The notes beneath the pieces were generated by a model. The model had not been told where the DNA came from. It did not search any database and saw nothing but the letters and a program-made list of their open reading frames with translations. Below are positions 6,846 through 16,111 of a stretch of DNA of 58,829 nt, piece by piece. How positions within the stretch are numbered: the stretch's first letter is position 1; each line of letters begins with the position of its first letter. The stretch is from Suilimivivens sp964614185 (GTDB lineage: Bacteria > Bacillota > Clostridia > Lachnospirales > Lachnospiraceae). The translations under genes were made by a program, and so were the position numbers. The stretch lies in contig CAZTKJ010000018.1 of NCBI GenBank assembly GCA_964614185.1, positions 1 to 58,829 on the forward strand, read 5' to 3'.

Positions 6846-7682
6846 ATGAGAGGGAAAACAATTCGACAATTTTTAATTGATGGAGAAGCAGATGGAAGAT
6901 GGGTAAGCGAACTTTCTAATTGGACAGGAAAAGCATATAAAATACCTCGTACTTACGTTAATCGTTGTGCAGATAGGGCTGATATAGAGAATACAGGGGT
7001 GTATTTTCTTTTTGGTCGTAATGATGAGACAGATGCAGAGCAAGTGTACATAGGAGAATCTGAAAATATATTGAGCAGGTTAAAACAGCATCTTTCTGAA
7101 AAGGACTTTTGGACAGAATGCATCGCATTTATCAGTAAAGACAATAATTTGAATAAAGCGCATATAAAATATCTTGAAAATCATCTTTATATTTTGGCAA
7201 AAGAATCTAAAAGATATGAGTTAGTAAATAATAATATACCAGCAGAAGTATCCATTTCAGAGATGGATCGTGCTGAAATGGATGAGTTTATTGATAATAT
7301 GCGTTTAATTTTGGGGGTATTAGGACATAAAATTTTAGAACCGTCTATAAAGAGTAAAAGTGATGAAAAAGAGAGCCTTTATATTTTGCAAGATCGTTCG
7401 GGAATTAAGGCGAGTGGTAAACCAATTTCAGAAGGTTTTGCAGTGTTAAAAGGTTCTAAAGTTGCTGATAATGTGGCAACATCCTTATCAAGATCAGTTG
7501 TTAATAAACGGCAAGTATTATTTGATAAAGGTATTATTGATGAGAACTTTACTTTTACTCAGGATTGGGCATTTACAAGCCCTTCACTTGCGGCGGCCAT
7601 AGTTGTAGGATATAGTATTAATGGCAGGAATGCATGGAAGAATAAAAAGGGGATATCACTAAAAGAAATAGAAGAGAAATGA
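6846..7682 (+). CDS. GIY-YIG nuclease-fold protein with DUF4357
   Basis: A 278-residue protein. A GIY-YIG-type fold at about residues 45-130 shows GVYFLFGRND, then VYIGESENILSRLKQHLSEK. The C-terminus carries DUF4357 (SGIKASGKPISEGFAVLKGS ... FTSPSLAAAIVVGYSINGRN-AW). Such proteins are annotated as GIY-YIG nucleases, and DUF4357 often sits at the end of restriction or defence-linked proteins. ATG 6846 is chosen because GAGGAGA ends five bases before it; the open frame extends 34 codons further upstream into the decayed glycosylase. A terminator follows at 7690-7737. It stands alone, next to an abortive infection gene, which suggests an accessory defence role, but this is inference. Confidence 0.85.
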   Translation: MRGKTIRQFLIDGEADGRWVSELSNWTGKAYKIPRTYVNRCADRADIENTGVYFLFGRNDETDAEQVYIGESENILSRLKQHLSEKDFWTECIAFISKDNNLNKAHIKYLENHLYILAKESKRYELVNNNIPAEVSISEMDRAEMDEFIDNMRLILGVLGHKILEPSIKSKSDEKESLYILQDRSGIKASGKPISEGFAVLKGSKVADNVATSLSRSVVNKRQVLFDKGIIDENFTFTQDWAFTSPSLAAAIVVGYSINGRNAWKNKKGISLKEIEEK

Positions 7683-7689
7683 AGGGTTT

Positions 7690-7737
7690 CCGGGAGCCTT
7701 TACAGTTTGGAAAAATTGTTTGGCTTCCGGATTTTTT
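7690..7737 (+). terminator. Terminator after GIY-YIG gene
   Basis: CCGGGAGCC (7690-7698) pairs with GGCTTCCGG (7722-7730) with one G-U pair and a 23-base loop, then ATTTTTT. It closes the accessory region. Confidence 0.7.
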
Positions 7738-7817
7738 ATTTCTCTACAATGCTGCTATCTTGAAAGGATAACCACTCTGCCTCCCGCAAACCATCGGACA
7801 GATCATTAAAAGTGCCA

Positions 7818-7848
7818 TTGACTTTCCCCTTGGGGTAAAGTTTATACC
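7818..7848 (+). promoter_or_regulatory. MerR-type promoter with 19-bp spacer
   Basis: TTGACT (7818-7823) and TATACC (7843-7848) are separated by 19 bp. The spacer holds a near-dyad of CTTTCCCC and GGGGTAAAG. An over-long spacer carrying a dyad is the hallmark of MerR-family control, so the regulator at 7872 probably controls its own operon. Confidence 0.75.
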
Positions 7849-7871
7849 GAGATTGAAAGGAGAGTTCATAT

Positions 7872-8726
7872 ATGCTTACAATTGGAGAATTTTCAAATAT
7901 ATGCCAAGTATCTGCAAAAACTCTTAGATATTATGCGGAAATAGGCTTGATATTGCCGGACGAGATCAATCCGGAAAATGGCTATCGGTATTATTCCATA
8001 AGCCAATTGGAGAAAATGCTGTTGATTAATCGCTTGAAGGCTTATTGCTTTTCTTTGGAGGAAATCAAATCAATCTTTGAATCAGAAGAACTGATGGATG
8101 AGGTGCTTTTTGCCACACTTAATAAAAAGAAAAAGGAGATAGCAGTAAAGGTACAGAAGTTTCAGGACACCCTGCATCAGATAGACAACGATATGTCAAA
8201 TTTGAGAAAAGGTAAGTCCATTATGTCATATATGGAAAGAATTGATGTGCAGCTGGTTGAGGTGCCGATGATGTACCTTCTGTCGATACGAAAGAATGTT
8301 TTAGAGCATGAGTTTCCGGAAGAATATGGTATTTGTTTTGGAAAACTATTTCAGAAAATGAAAGAGAAAAAACTGACTGCAGCTGCTCCACCCATGGTGC
8401 TGTTTCATAGCGATGAGCACAGCCCATTTGGGTTAGATACGGAATTTGCCATTCCCATAAAAGAATATGCCACTGGAACAAGAGATTTCTGTCCCGGATT
8501 ATGTTTAAAAACAGTTGTGAGGGGTTCTTATTCACAGCTTCCTTCAGTTTATGCCAAGCAAATAGAATGGGCCAAAAAGGAAGGTTATGAAAACAGCAAT
8601 GCCTTGTATGAAGTATATGCAACAAACCCGGCAGAGGTTTCACAGGAAAACGAACTTATTACGGAAGTTTATTATCCGGTTAAAAAGAAGGTTTCAAAAG
8701 ATCGGAATGACAAGCAGATCTTGTGA
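7872..8726 (+). CDS. MerR-family regulator with GyrI-like ligand domain
   Basis: A 284-residue regulator. The MerR helix-turn-helix is at residues 1-70 (LTIGEFSNICQVSAKTLRYY, YAEIGLILPDEI, NGYRYYSISQLE), a coiled coil follows at about 75-115 (NKKKKEIAVKVQKFQDTLHQ), and a GyrI/BmrR-like effector-binding domain fills about 125-275. This layout is that of multidrug-sensing regulators such as BmrR or BltR. Its promoter has the 19-bp spacer typical of the family. The serine hydrolase gene starts 25 bases downstream in the same operon and is the likely target. The ligand is unknown. Confidence 0.9.
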   Translation: MLTIGEFSNICQVSAKTLRYYAEIGLILPDEINPENGYRYYSISQLEKMLLINRLKAYCFSLEEIKSIFESEELMDEVLFATLNKKKKEIAVKVQKFQDTLHQIDNDMSNLRKGKSIMSYMERIDVQLVEVPMMYLLSIRKNVLEHEFPEEYGICFGKLFQKMKEKKLTAAAPPMVLFHSDEHSPFGLDTEFAIPIKEYATGTRDFCPGLCLKTVVRGSYSQLPSVYAKQIEWAKKEGYENSNALYEVYATNPAEVSQENELITEVYYPVKKKVSKDRNDKQIL

Positions 8727-8750
8727 AGTATGGAGAGGAGAAAGTGTATT

Positions 8751-9719
8751 ATGGATCAGATAAAAAAAGAAGAACTGGAACAGAAAATAAACAGTGAATA
8801 CAGAAATACTACAGGTATAGTCATATTAAAAGATGGAATTGTATTATATGAAAAATATTTTAAGGGGTGTACTGCAGACAGCCGCGTTCACGTTTATTCT
8901 GTGACAAAAAGTGTTATCTCGGTATTGATCGGAATTGCATTGGATAAGGGGTACATTAAAAATATTGAAGAGAAGGTGTTAGATTATTTCCCTCAGTACA
9001 AAGTGAAAAGAGGAGAGACTACAATACAGAATATTACACTACGAGATATGCTGACAATGACAGCGCCTTATAAATATCGAATTTTTGCGCCCTATGTAAA
9101 ATACTTTACAAGCAGCAACTGGGTGAAATTTGCACTTGATTTATTGGGTGGACGAGGTAAGATAGGAATATTCCGATATGCTCCATTGATTGGACCGGAT
9201 ATTTTATCGGGAGTTTTAGTAAAAGCAACAGGACAATCCGTCTTAGATTTTGCAACAGAGAATTTGTTTGAACCCCTTGGGATTAAAGTGGAAAATAATT
9301 TGTTTTTCAAAAACAAAGAGGAACAAATGGCATTTAACCAGTCTACGGATATTAGCGGATGGGTAGTAGACCCCACGGGAACTCATGCGGCAGGATGGGG
9401 ACTTACTCTTACGCCTATGGACATGGCAAAGATCGGGCAGCTATATTTGAATGATGGCATATGGGAGGAAAGGCGGATTGTTTCCTCAAAATGGATAGAA
9501 GACAGTACGATGGAACACAGCCGGTGGAAAAAAAGGAATCTGTCCTATGGATATTTGTGGTGGGTAAATGAGGATGGTTATGCAGCTATGGGGGATGGCG
9601 GCAATATTATTTATGTAAATACAAAAAAGAAACTGGTGATTTCTATTGCCGCTCTCTTTGTACCAAAAGCTGAGGACAGAATAGAGCTGATCAAGAAATA
9701 TATTGAACCTGTTTTGTGA
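8751..9719 (+). CDS. Serine hydrolase, class C beta-lactamase fold
   Basis: A 322-residue protein of the AmpC/penicillin-binding-protein fold (Beta-lactamase, PF00144). The active-site motif S-x-x-K is S50-V-T-K53 (HVYSVTKSVISV). The middle Y-x-N equivalent reads FRYAPLIGPDIL, and the C-terminal box is a Gly-rich MGDGGNIIYV. It has no signal peptide, so it acts in the cytoplasm, probably as an esterase or amidase rather than a drug-resistance lactamase. ATG 8751 is preferred over ATG 8730 because GGAGAGGAG lies just before it. It is co-transcribed with the MerR regulator. Confidence 0.85.
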   Translation: MDQIKKEELEQKINSEYRNTTGIVILKDGIVLYEKYFKGCTADSRVHVYSVTKSVISVLIGIALDKGYIKNIEEKVLDYFPQYKVKRGETTIQNITLRDMLTMTAPYKYRIFAPYVKYFTSSNWVKFALDLLGGRGKIGIFRYAPLIGPDILSGVLVKATGQSVLDFATENLFEPLGIKVENNLFFKNKEEQMAFNQSTDISGWVVDPTGTHAAGWGLTLTPMDMAKIGQLYLNDGIWEERRIVSSKWIEDSTMEHSRWKKRNLSYGYLWWVNEDGYAAMGDGGNIIYVNTKKKLVISIAALFVPKAEDRIELIKKYIEPVL

Positions 9720-9720
9720 G

Positions 9721-9750
9721 AATACGCTTGTTTTTATTGACAAGTGTATT
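9721..9750. terminator. Bidirectional terminator between convergent genes
   Basis: AATACGCTTGT (9721-9731) pairs with ACAAGTGTATT (9740-9750) around an 8-base loop. It separates the serine hydrolase (+) from the SGNH hydrolase (-), whose stop codon overlaps its right edge. Confidence 0.6.
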
Positions 9751-10790
9751 TAGTTGGCAGAAAAATTTATGGGATGTTTTATATCTAAAATATCAGAGAG
9801 TGCAGTATATACTTTTTCTGCCATTCTCATAAATCCCAGTGCATTGGGATGTGTGCCGTCAACGGTACACTCTGCCCTGCCGTATGTTCCGAAAAACGTT
9901 TCACCGTCCAAAAACCATACCTTTTCATCGCCTCGTTTTTTTGCATTGGAATAAGTTGCATATATGACTTCCTTTCTGGCTTGTGCATCTGCTTTGGCTT
10001 TGTCGGTATCTGGGCGGCTCATTATTAAAATAGGAAGATCAGGGTGTGCCTTTCTGACAGTTTGGAAAAAAGCTTCATGAGTGTCGGAAAGCTGTTTCAC
10101 ATCATTTGCATTGTGGTCATAATCGTAAACAAATACACTCATATCAGTCAGGGAGACTAAATACCGGGCAAACTTCTGCTCACCCCTTGCGGAGCCTGAA
10201 AAACCAAAATTGCGGTAGTCAGCGTCCAACCAGCGGCATACGATGCTGGTATAAGCATTGCCTGCACGAGATGCACATCCTCCTTCCGTAATGGAAGAAC
10301 CATAAAAGACAATGGGACTTGTTATTGTATATGTGGGTGCTTCTTCCACCCTTGCAGTATCATCTACCCCTATTTCCATAGAAAGAAGATGATCGTTTCT
10401 TGGGAGGTTGACTGTCACAATTTCCATTGTATTCTTTTTTGAAAATGTTTTTTCCACGCTGATTTCTTCCATTACATGAAAATTGGGAGCGATGTAGCCA
10501 AGATATTCAGATTCAAATCCCTTGCCCAGATAGATATCCGCTCCGGCAGAGCCGGACAGAGGAATGTTGATATCTTCTTTGGTTTGGCTTAGTGTCATAC
10601 GAATGGTGAGATTAGGAGAGTCCGTGCAAAAACGTACGCGACCTCCCGTAGCCCGCCTGCCTAAATAATCATATTGAGGCATTTGCTCCAGCATGGTCTT
10701 TGGCAGCTTGTAAAATTGTCGGTTTACTGAGTCTGCCACAGCAAGACCGTAAATCTTCAGTGGGGATTGTGTGATATTATAATATTTCAT
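9750..10790 (-). CDS. SGNH/GDSL hydrolase with N-terminal GxDLY domain
   Basis: A 346-residue esterase-like protein. Residues 1-145 form a beta-sandwich with the GADIYLG motif (about 83-89) that defines the GxDLY N-terminal domain. Residues 155-340 are an SGNH hydrolase: block I YGSSITEG (nucleophile S166), block II NFGFSGSARGE, block III YDYDHNAND, and block V DGTHPNALG with the Asp/His of the triad. It probably removes acyl groups from carbohydrates, as CE2-like enzymes do, but it has no signal peptide and so would work inside the cell. ATG 10790 has AAGGAG at good spacing on the minus strand. Confidence 0.88.
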   Translation of the reverse strand: MKYYNITQSPLKIYGLAVADSVNRQFYKLPKTMLEQMPQYDYLGRRATGGRVRFCTDSPNLTIRMTLSQTKEDINIPLSGSAGADIYLGKGFESEYLGYIAPNFHVMEEISVEKTFSKKNTMEIVTVNLPRNDHLLSMEIGVDDTARVEEAPTYTITSPIVFYGSSITEGGCASRAGNAYTSIVCRWLDADYRNFGFSGSARGEQKFARYLVSLTDMSVFVYDYDHNANDVKQLSDTHEAFFQTVRKAHPDLPILIMSRPDTDKAKADAQARKEVIYATYSNAKKRGDEKVWFLDGETFFGTYGRAECTVDGTHPNALGFMRMAEKVYTALSDILDIKHPINFSAN

Positions 10791-10833
10791 GAGAAATCTC
10801 CTTGTGATGGTTTATTTAAATGATTATTAGTTT

Positions 10834-10862
10834 TTGATGAAAATTGAAAATAGTATTATAAT
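10834..10862 (+). promoter_or_regulatory. Promoter of the MATE gene
   Basis: TTGATG (10834-10839), 17 bp, TATAAT (10857-10862). The leader to ATG 10965 is about 95 bases; I saw no convincing riboswitch in it. Confidence 0.65.
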
Positions 10863-10964
10863 TGCAGGTAAAGGATAGCACTTAAAAATCTGTGCGTCAA
10901 GCGCTGGCTCTTGATGTTTTACAGATATCCGAAATTAATCTGATGCAGAAAGGATTATCATAAA

Positions 10965-12317
10965 ATGAAGACTTTAACACATAAAAATTCTTCTGTAGAC
11001 TTACTTCATGGACCAATCTTTAAATCCATGATGATTTTTGCAATTCCCCTTTTCTTTTCCGGTGTTTTTCAACAGTTGTATAACACAATGGATACGGTGA
11101 TCATCGGGCATACATTAGGAGATGAAGCATTGGCAGCTATGGGAGCAGCGGGAGCAGTCTACGACTTACTGATGGGATTTGCTTTTGGGGTTGGCAATGG
11201 GCTTGCAGTGGTGACAGCCAGGAGCTTCGGAAGCGGCGACAGGGAGCATTTGAAGAAATCAGTAGCATCTGCCATTGTGATCGGTGCATGTATCACGGTA
11301 GCGATTACAGTACTTGTAAGGTTCATTTTGTATCCTTTCTTGCGAGTATTGAATACGCCGCCGGAAATTATTGACCAATCCTATGCGTATATTTCTACGA
11401 TCACATTGTTTATTGTAGTTATGTTTGCTTACAATTTATGTGCGGGACTTTTGCGGGCCATTGGAAACAGTGTGATGCCGCTGGTATTTTTGATCTTGTC
11501 ATCGATTTTGAATATTGTACTGGATTTGTTTTTTATTACCAGATTACATATGGGTGTGCGCGGCGCGGCAGTTGCAACGGTGATTGCTCAGGGAGTGTCA
11601 GTGGTATGCTGTCTTATTTACATAGGGAAAAAGGCCAAGATACTGATTCCGGAGAGAATACATTTTATCTGGGATAAGAAATTATATCAGGAGATGCTGG
11701 CCCAGGGGCTTTCTATGGGTCTTATGAGCTGTATTGTTACCTCAGGTACGGCAATTCTGCAGTCCGGAATCAACAATTTGGGATATTTGGTGATTGCAGG
11801 GCATACGGCGGCAAGAAAACTTGATCAATTTCTGATGATGCCCAATATTGCCATGAACCAGACAGTCAGTACTTTCGTATCGCAGAATTATGGAGCCGGG
11901 CAAGTGGAGCGAATCAGAAAGGCAATGAAGTGCGCCTATCTGTATAGTGTGGTGATAGCAGCCATTGCATCAGCGTTGATGTTTCTTTTTGCTCCATCGG
12001 CAGTGAAGTTACTTTCGGGTACCTCGGAAAGAGTGGTGATTGAAAACGGTGCACTGTACCTTCGCGTGGTGGCTCCGTGCCTGGTAATTTTAGGAGTATT
12101 AAACCCCACCAGACAGGGATTGCAGGCTATCGGACAGAAGGTCTTGCCTGTGCTTTCCAGTGTGATTGAGCTGTTTGGAAAGATTCTGTTTGTAGCAGTC
12201 TTTATACCGAGATTCCAGTATATGGCGGTTATCTTCTGTGAGCCGGTCATATGGTGTTTTATGATTGCAGAGCTTTTGCCAGCGTTTTGGAGGAATCCTT
12301 TTATCAGACGGAGATGA
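10965..12317 (+). CDS. MATE-family efflux transporter
   Basis: A 450-residue protein with about 12 hydrophobic segments, the size and layout of the MATE family (two six-helix MatE repeats). Typical blocks are seen: PLFFSGVFQQLYNTMDTVII near residue 30, GFAFGVGNGLAVVTARSFGS, NTPPEIIDQSYAYI near 130, and in the second half NIAMNQTVSTFVSQNYGAGQ. MATE proteins expel drugs or metabolites in exchange for Na+ or H+. It has its own promoter at 10834-10862. The substrate cannot be read from sequence. Confidence 0.93.
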   Translation: MKTLTHKNSSVDLLHGPIFKSMMIFAIPLFFSGVFQQLYNTMDTVIIGHTLGDEALAAMGAAGAVYDLLMGFAFGVGNGLAVVTARSFGSGDREHLKKSVASAIVIGACITVAITVLVRFILYPFLRVLNTPPEIIDQSYAYISTITLFIVVMFAYNLCAGLLRAIGNSVMPLVFLILSSILNIVLDLFFITRLHMGVRGAAVATVIAQGVSVVCCLIYIGKKAKILIPERIHFIWDKKLYQEMLAQGLSMGLMSCIVTSGTAILQSGINNLGYLVIAGHTAARKLDQFLMMPNIAMNQTVSTFVSQNYGAGQVERIRKAMKCAYLYSVVIAAIASALMFLFAPSAVKLLSGTSERVVIENGALYLRVVAPCLVILGVLNPTRQGLQAIGQKVLPVLSSVIELFGKILFVAVFIPRFQYMAVIFCEPVIWCFMIAELLPAFWRNPFIRRR

Positions 12318-12428
12318 TGCCGGGGAATGTGAAAGTAGTAAAATGATTCTGCTAACTTCCTATTGTAATGAAAGAAGGATTAGGCCTAAAATGAAATAAG
12401 AGCTTTATAAATTGAAGGAGGGAATGGA

Positions 12429-13556
12429 ATGGAAAAGTATTTTGGAGAAGCTACACCTAAACTGGGGTTTGGCCTTATGAGGCTGCCCAAGAATGACATG
12501 GGAAAAATAGACATTGAGCAGACGAAGAAAATGGTAGATTTGTTCATGGAGGCCGGATTAAATTATTTTGACACAGCATATGTGTATGATGGCGGAGATT
12601 CAGAACGTGCTGCAAAGGCAGCTCTGGTAGACCGGTATCCCCGGGAAAGCTTTACGTTGGCCACAAAGCTCTGCGCATGGATGGGTGCAAATAATGAAGA
12701 GACTGCCAAACAGCAGTTTTATACCAGTCTGGAACGTACAGGAGCAGGGTACTTTGATTATTATCTGCTCCATGCCCTGCAGGCGGGAAATTATAAAGCT
12801 TATGACAAATATCATATTTGGGATTTTGTGAAAGAGCAGCAGGAAAAAGGATTGATCAAACACTGGGGATTTTCTTTCCATGCGGGTCCCGACATTTTGG
12901 ATGAAATACTGACAGAACATCCCGATGCAGAATTTGTGCAGCTGCAGCTGAATTATGCAGACTGGGAGAATCCGGATGTGACCGCAAGAGCAAACTATGA
13001 GGTTGCCAGAAAGCACGGAAAATCTATTGTAGTTATGGAACCAATCAAAGGTGGTGCGCTGGCGAATCCGCCGAAGGAGGTTCAGGATATTTTCCACAAA
13101 GCAGATCCGAATGCGTCTTTTGCATCATGGGCAATCCGTTATGCAGCCTCGCTGGAAGGGATTATCACAGTGTTGTCCGGTATGTCCAATGTAGCACAGA
13201 TGGAAGATAACCTTTCCTATATGAAAGAGTTTAAACCACTAAATGCCGAGGAACAGACAGCCATTCGGAAAGCGCAGGAAGCAATCAATGGCATAAAGTC
13301 TATTCCCTGTACAGGCTGCCACTATTGCACTGCCGGATGTCCGAAGCAGATTCCCATTCCGGAGATTTTTGCAGCACGAAACAAGCAGCTGGTATGGGGA
13401 CAGCTGGAAGAAGGAAAAGCCGAATATGCAGATGCCATTACAGGTGGAGGAGCAGCATCCGACTGCATTGAGTGTGGGCAGTGTGAAAGAGCTTGTCCTC
13501 AGCAAATTCCTGTCATTGACAGGCTAAAGGATTGTGTAGCGGCATTTGGAAAGTGA
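12429..13556 (+). CDS. Aldo/keto reductase with two 4Fe-4S clusters
   Basis: A 375-residue protein. An aldo/keto reductase barrel spans about residues 1-285, with GFGLMRLP, the catalytic Asp/Tyr segment YFDTAYVYDGGDSE, Lys in TLATKLCAWM and His in YYLLHALQ. A ferredoxin-type tail carries two Cys sets, CTGCHYCTAGCPKQIP (about 296-311) and CIECGQCERACPQQIP (about 348-363), each followed by Pro as in 4Fe-4S domains. This architecture is common in anaerobes. It probably couples NAD(P)H or ferredoxin to reduction of a carbonyl substrate. RBS GGAGGG precedes ATG 12429, and a terminator follows at 13561-13588. Confidence 0.92.
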   Translation: MEKYFGEATPKLGFGLMRLPKNDMGKIDIEQTKKMVDLFMEAGLNYFDTAYVYDGGDSERAAKAALVDRYPRESFTLATKLCAWMGANNEETAKQQFYTSLERTGAGYFDYYLLHALQAGNYKAYDKYHIWDFVKEQQEKGLIKHWGFSFHAGPDILDEILTEHPDAEFVQLQLNYADWENPDVTARANYEVARKHGKSIVVMEPIKGGALANPPKEVQDIFHKADPNASFASWAIRYAASLEGIITVLSGMSNVAQMEDNLSYMKEFKPLNAEEQTAIRKAQEAINGIKSIPCTGCHYCTAGCPKQIPIPEIFAARNKQLVWGQLEEGKAEYADAITGGGAASDCIECGQCERACPQQIPVIDRLKDCVAAFGK

Positions 13557-13560
13557 TATG

Positions 13561-13588
13561 ATGCACCTGAGCATGAGCTTAGGTGCAT
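13561..13588 (+). terminator. Terminator after aldo/keto reductase
   Basis: ATGCACCTGAGC (13561-13572) pairs with GCTTAGGTGCAT (13577-13588), with a 4-base loop, followed by TTCTAATT. Confidence 0.65.
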
Positions 13589-13763
13589 TTCTAATTAAAT
13601 AAGAAAGTTCCCAAAGGGTATCGGTGTTTGGTTTCCTGAAAATAAGATTGTTATATAAATGTAAGTTATTTTGAAAGATTTTAGTCAAAAGATATGATAT
13701 TGTTAAATAGAAACCAAGGAGAAGCCGTTATGTTTTCCAGCAGGTATAAAATGGAGGTAAAAA

Positions 13764-14393
13764 ATGACAAATAAACAGCGTAGAGATGCAGGATTAGCGT
13801 ATATTTCAGATGATAGTATTTTTGAAGAGCAATGGGTATGCAGAGAAATTTTGCAGAAATTAAATTTTATGGATCGCTCTGATTTTGCGGGCATCAAAGA
13901 GGTGGTAAAGGAGCTTTTAGGGAAGTCGGAGGATGCTTTTATAAATCCTCCTTTCTACTGTGATTATGGGAAACATATTGAAGTAGGTAAGAATTTCTTT
14001 GCAAATTATAACTGTACGCTATTGGATGTTGCCAGAATAAAAATAGGCGATAATTGCCAGATGGCGCCTAATGTGGCAATATACACTGCCGGACATCCTA
14101 TACATCCGGTCAGTCGTAACTCCGCTTATGAGTACGGTAAAGAAGTGGTCATAGGTGACAATGTATGGTTTGGGGGCAATACCGTGGTCTGTCCCGGCGT
14201 ACATATTGGAGATAATGTAGTGATTGGTGCAGGTAGTGTGGTGACAAAAGATATTCCTGACTGGTGTATTGCAGCAGGGAACCCATGTAAAGTTATTCGT
14301 AAGATTACAGATGAAGACAAACGAAAACTGTTCCGTAACGAAGAGATTGACGAAGAAGCATGGCAGGATATTGTGGAACGGATGGAATTTTAA
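13764..14393 (+). CDS. Maltose/galactoside O-acetyltransferase-like (LbetaH)
   Basis: A 209-residue acetyltransferase of the Maa/LacA/NodL type. The N-terminal helical cap has SDDSIFEEQWVCREILQKLN. Left-handed beta-helix hexapeptides follow from about residue 75 (YCDYGKHIEVGKNFFANYNC, IKIGDNCQMAPNV) to about 190 (VIGDNVWFGGNTVVCPGVHI, VVIGAGSVVTKDIP). The catalytic His is in YTAGHPI. It would move an acetyl group from acetyl-CoA to a sugar hydroxyl. GGAGG precedes ATG 13764. Confidence 0.9.
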   Translation: MTNKQRRDAGLAYISDDSIFEEQWVCREILQKLNFMDRSDFAGIKEVVKELLGKSEDAFINPPFYCDYGKHIEVGKNFFANYNCTLLDVARIKIGDNCQMAPNVAIYTAGHPIHPVSRNSAYEYGKEVVIGDNVWFGGNTVVCPGVHIGDNVVIGAGSVVTKDIPDWCIAAGNPCKVIRKITDEDKRKLFRNEEIDEEAWQDIVERMEF

Positions 14394-14416
14394 ATACTTC
14401 TAACCGGAAGGAATAA

Positions 14417-14446
14417 TTGACAGCATCCACTTCTGTATACTATGAT
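14417..14446 (+). promoter_or_regulatory. Promoter of the UlaG-like/AraC operon
   Basis: TTGACA (14417-14422), an 18-bp spacer, TATGAT (14441-14446). ATG 14488 follows behind GAGAAAGGAG. Confidence 0.65.
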
Positions 14447-14487
14447 AATGTGGATTCAGTCAAGTAAGGAGAAAGGAGTACTAACAA

Positions 14488-15138
14488 ATGAATTTAAATC
14501 ACATTATAGTAAACACACAGAACAGTATTCGAATAGAAGGGTCTAAAATATTATATTTTGATCCATTTAAAGTAGATAATGATGTTCATGATGCAGATAT
14601 GATTTTTATTACACATGAACATTATGATCATTTTGAACCGGATTCTATTGCAAAAGTAAAGAAGGAAGGCACCTTTTTAGTGGCACCGGAATCTATGAAG
14701 GAGAAAGCTCTTTCCGAATCGGGTATGGCACCGGATAAGTGCATATTTTATGAACCGGGAGAAGTACATGAATGGGGAAGTATTGTAATAGAAACAATCC
14801 CTGCATATAACAAACTAAAGCCCTTTCATTTAAAAGCAAAGAAATGGCAGGGATATATAGTGACCATGGATGATATTCGCTATTATGTAGCCGGTGATAC
14901 AGACGTGAATGAAGATATTAAGAAGGTACAATGTGATGTGGCTATGATTCCTATTGGAGGCCACTATACCATGGACAAGAAACAGGCAGCAGATTATGTC
15001 GCAGATATAAAACCTAAAGCAGTGATTCCAACGCATTATGGAAGTATTGTAGGTAAAAAGACGGATGGTATGGAATTTAAGAATTATCTGGAAACACTGG
15101 ATAAGGATATCCAGGTGGTAATATATGAACTGGACTAA
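14488..15138 (+). CDS. MBL-fold metal-dependent hydrolase (UlaG-like)
   Basis: A 216-residue metallo-beta-lactamase-fold protein of the compact UlaG/YtkL-like group. The metal motif HxHxDH appears as THEHYDHFEP (about 46-55). Later ligands are in VAGDTDVNEDI, IGGHYTMD and VIPTHYGSIVG. Such enzymes act as lactonases, phosphodiesterases or general hydrolases; the substrate is not evident. It is translationally coupled to the AraC-type regulator, whose ATG lies 14 bases inside its 3' end. Confidence 0.88.
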   Translation: MNLNHIIVNTQNSIRIEGSKILYFDPFKVDNDVHDADMIFITHEHYDHFEPDSIAKVKKEGTFLVAPESMKEKALSESGMAPDKCIFYEPGEVHEWGSIVIETIPAYNKLKPFHLKAKKWQGYIVTMDDIRYYVAGDTDVNEDIKKVQCDVAMIPIGGHYTMDKKQAADYVADIKPKAVIPTHYGSIVGKKTDGMEFKNYLETLDKDIQVVIYELD

Positions 15139-15979
15139 AATTATTGAGAATGCAATTGAATATATTGAACAAAATATCACTGATGATCTGACAGTTGCCG
15201 GGATAGCAGATGAAGTGAATGTATCTCCATTTTATTTCCAAAAAGGATTTTCCATGCTGTGCGGATATTCCGTAGGTGAATATATCCGAATGAGGCGGCT
15301 GTCATTGGCGGGCAGTGAAATGGTGTCATCCAATAGCAAGGTGATCGATCTGGCAGTCAAATATGGTTATGATTCACAGGACAGCTTTACAAAGGCTTTT
15401 ACCAGATTTCATGGTAGCACACCAACTGATGTACGGCGAAATGGCGCATTGCTGCGATCCTTTGCGCCACTGCATATTAAACTCACATTAGAGGGAGGCA
15501 CAGTGATGGAGTATAGGATTGAGCAGAAACCTGCCTTCAAAGTAATGGGTATATCCAGAATGTTTTCTTACGAAACTGCCAATGTGGATATTCCAAAATA
15601 TTGGGATGAGGTTCATGTCCATACAGAAGAGAAGTCAGTGATGGGAATGTATGGGATCTGCTTTGATGAAAAGATGGAAGGCAATTGGTTCCGCTATATG
15701 ATCGCAGATGATTTTGCAACAGAAGAAAGTGTTAAAAGAAAACTGGAAGAATGCGAGATCCCCGCCCATACATGGGCAGTTTTTCCATGTCGTGGAGCAA
15801 TGCCGTCAGCTTTGCAGGAAGTCAACAAAAGGATATTTTCCGAATGGCTGACCACAAGCAGATATAAGATTGCCGAAGGATATAATATTGAGTATTACAG
15901 TAATCCCACTGACTTCAGAGAAGGAACACAAGATTCGGAATACTATACAGAGATCTGGATTCCGGTAAAGGAAAAATAG
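15125..15979 (+). CDS. AraC-family regulator with GyrI-like domain
   Basis: A 284-residue regulator. The N-terminal AraC/XylS DNA-binding domain (about residues 8-105) has both helix-turn-helices: LTVAGIADEVNVSPFYFQKG and VIDLAVKYGYDSQDSFTKAF, ending FHGSTPTDVRR. The C-terminal half (about 125-284) is a GyrI-like effector-binding domain (FKVMGISRMFSYETANVDIP ... YYTEIWIPVK), as in Rob and similar multidrug-sensing regulators. It overlaps the preceding hydrolase gene, so both come from one mRNA. Ligand unknown. Confidence 0.9.
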   Translation: MNWTKIIENAIEYIEQNITDDLTVAGIADEVNVSPFYFQKGFSMLCGYSVGEYIRMRRLSLAGSEMVSSNSKVIDLAVKYGYDSQDSFTKAFTRFHGSTPTDVRRNGALLRSFAPLHIKLTLEGGTVMEYRIEQKPAFKVMGISRMFSYETANVDIPKYWDEVHVHTEEKSVMGMYGICFDEKMEGNWFRYMIADDFATEESVKRKLEECEIPAHTWAVFPCRGAMPSALQEVNKRIFSEWLTTSRYKIAEGYNIEYYSNPTDFREGTQDSEYYTEIWIPVKEK

Positions 15980-16111
15980 AAAGATGATATGTGGATGAAC
16001 CGGTGAGGCAAACCGGACATATTGTGTCTATTATGAAAAATACGGGCATTTCCCATTTTTTGTCGTGTTATTTTTCATATTTTACAGATATCATGTCAGT
16101 GAAAGGAGGCA

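Noticed and set aside
10863..10964. Possible riboswitch in the MATE leader
   Set aside because: No stable conserved fold or known aptamer core could be recognised; it is a plain leader of about 95 bases.
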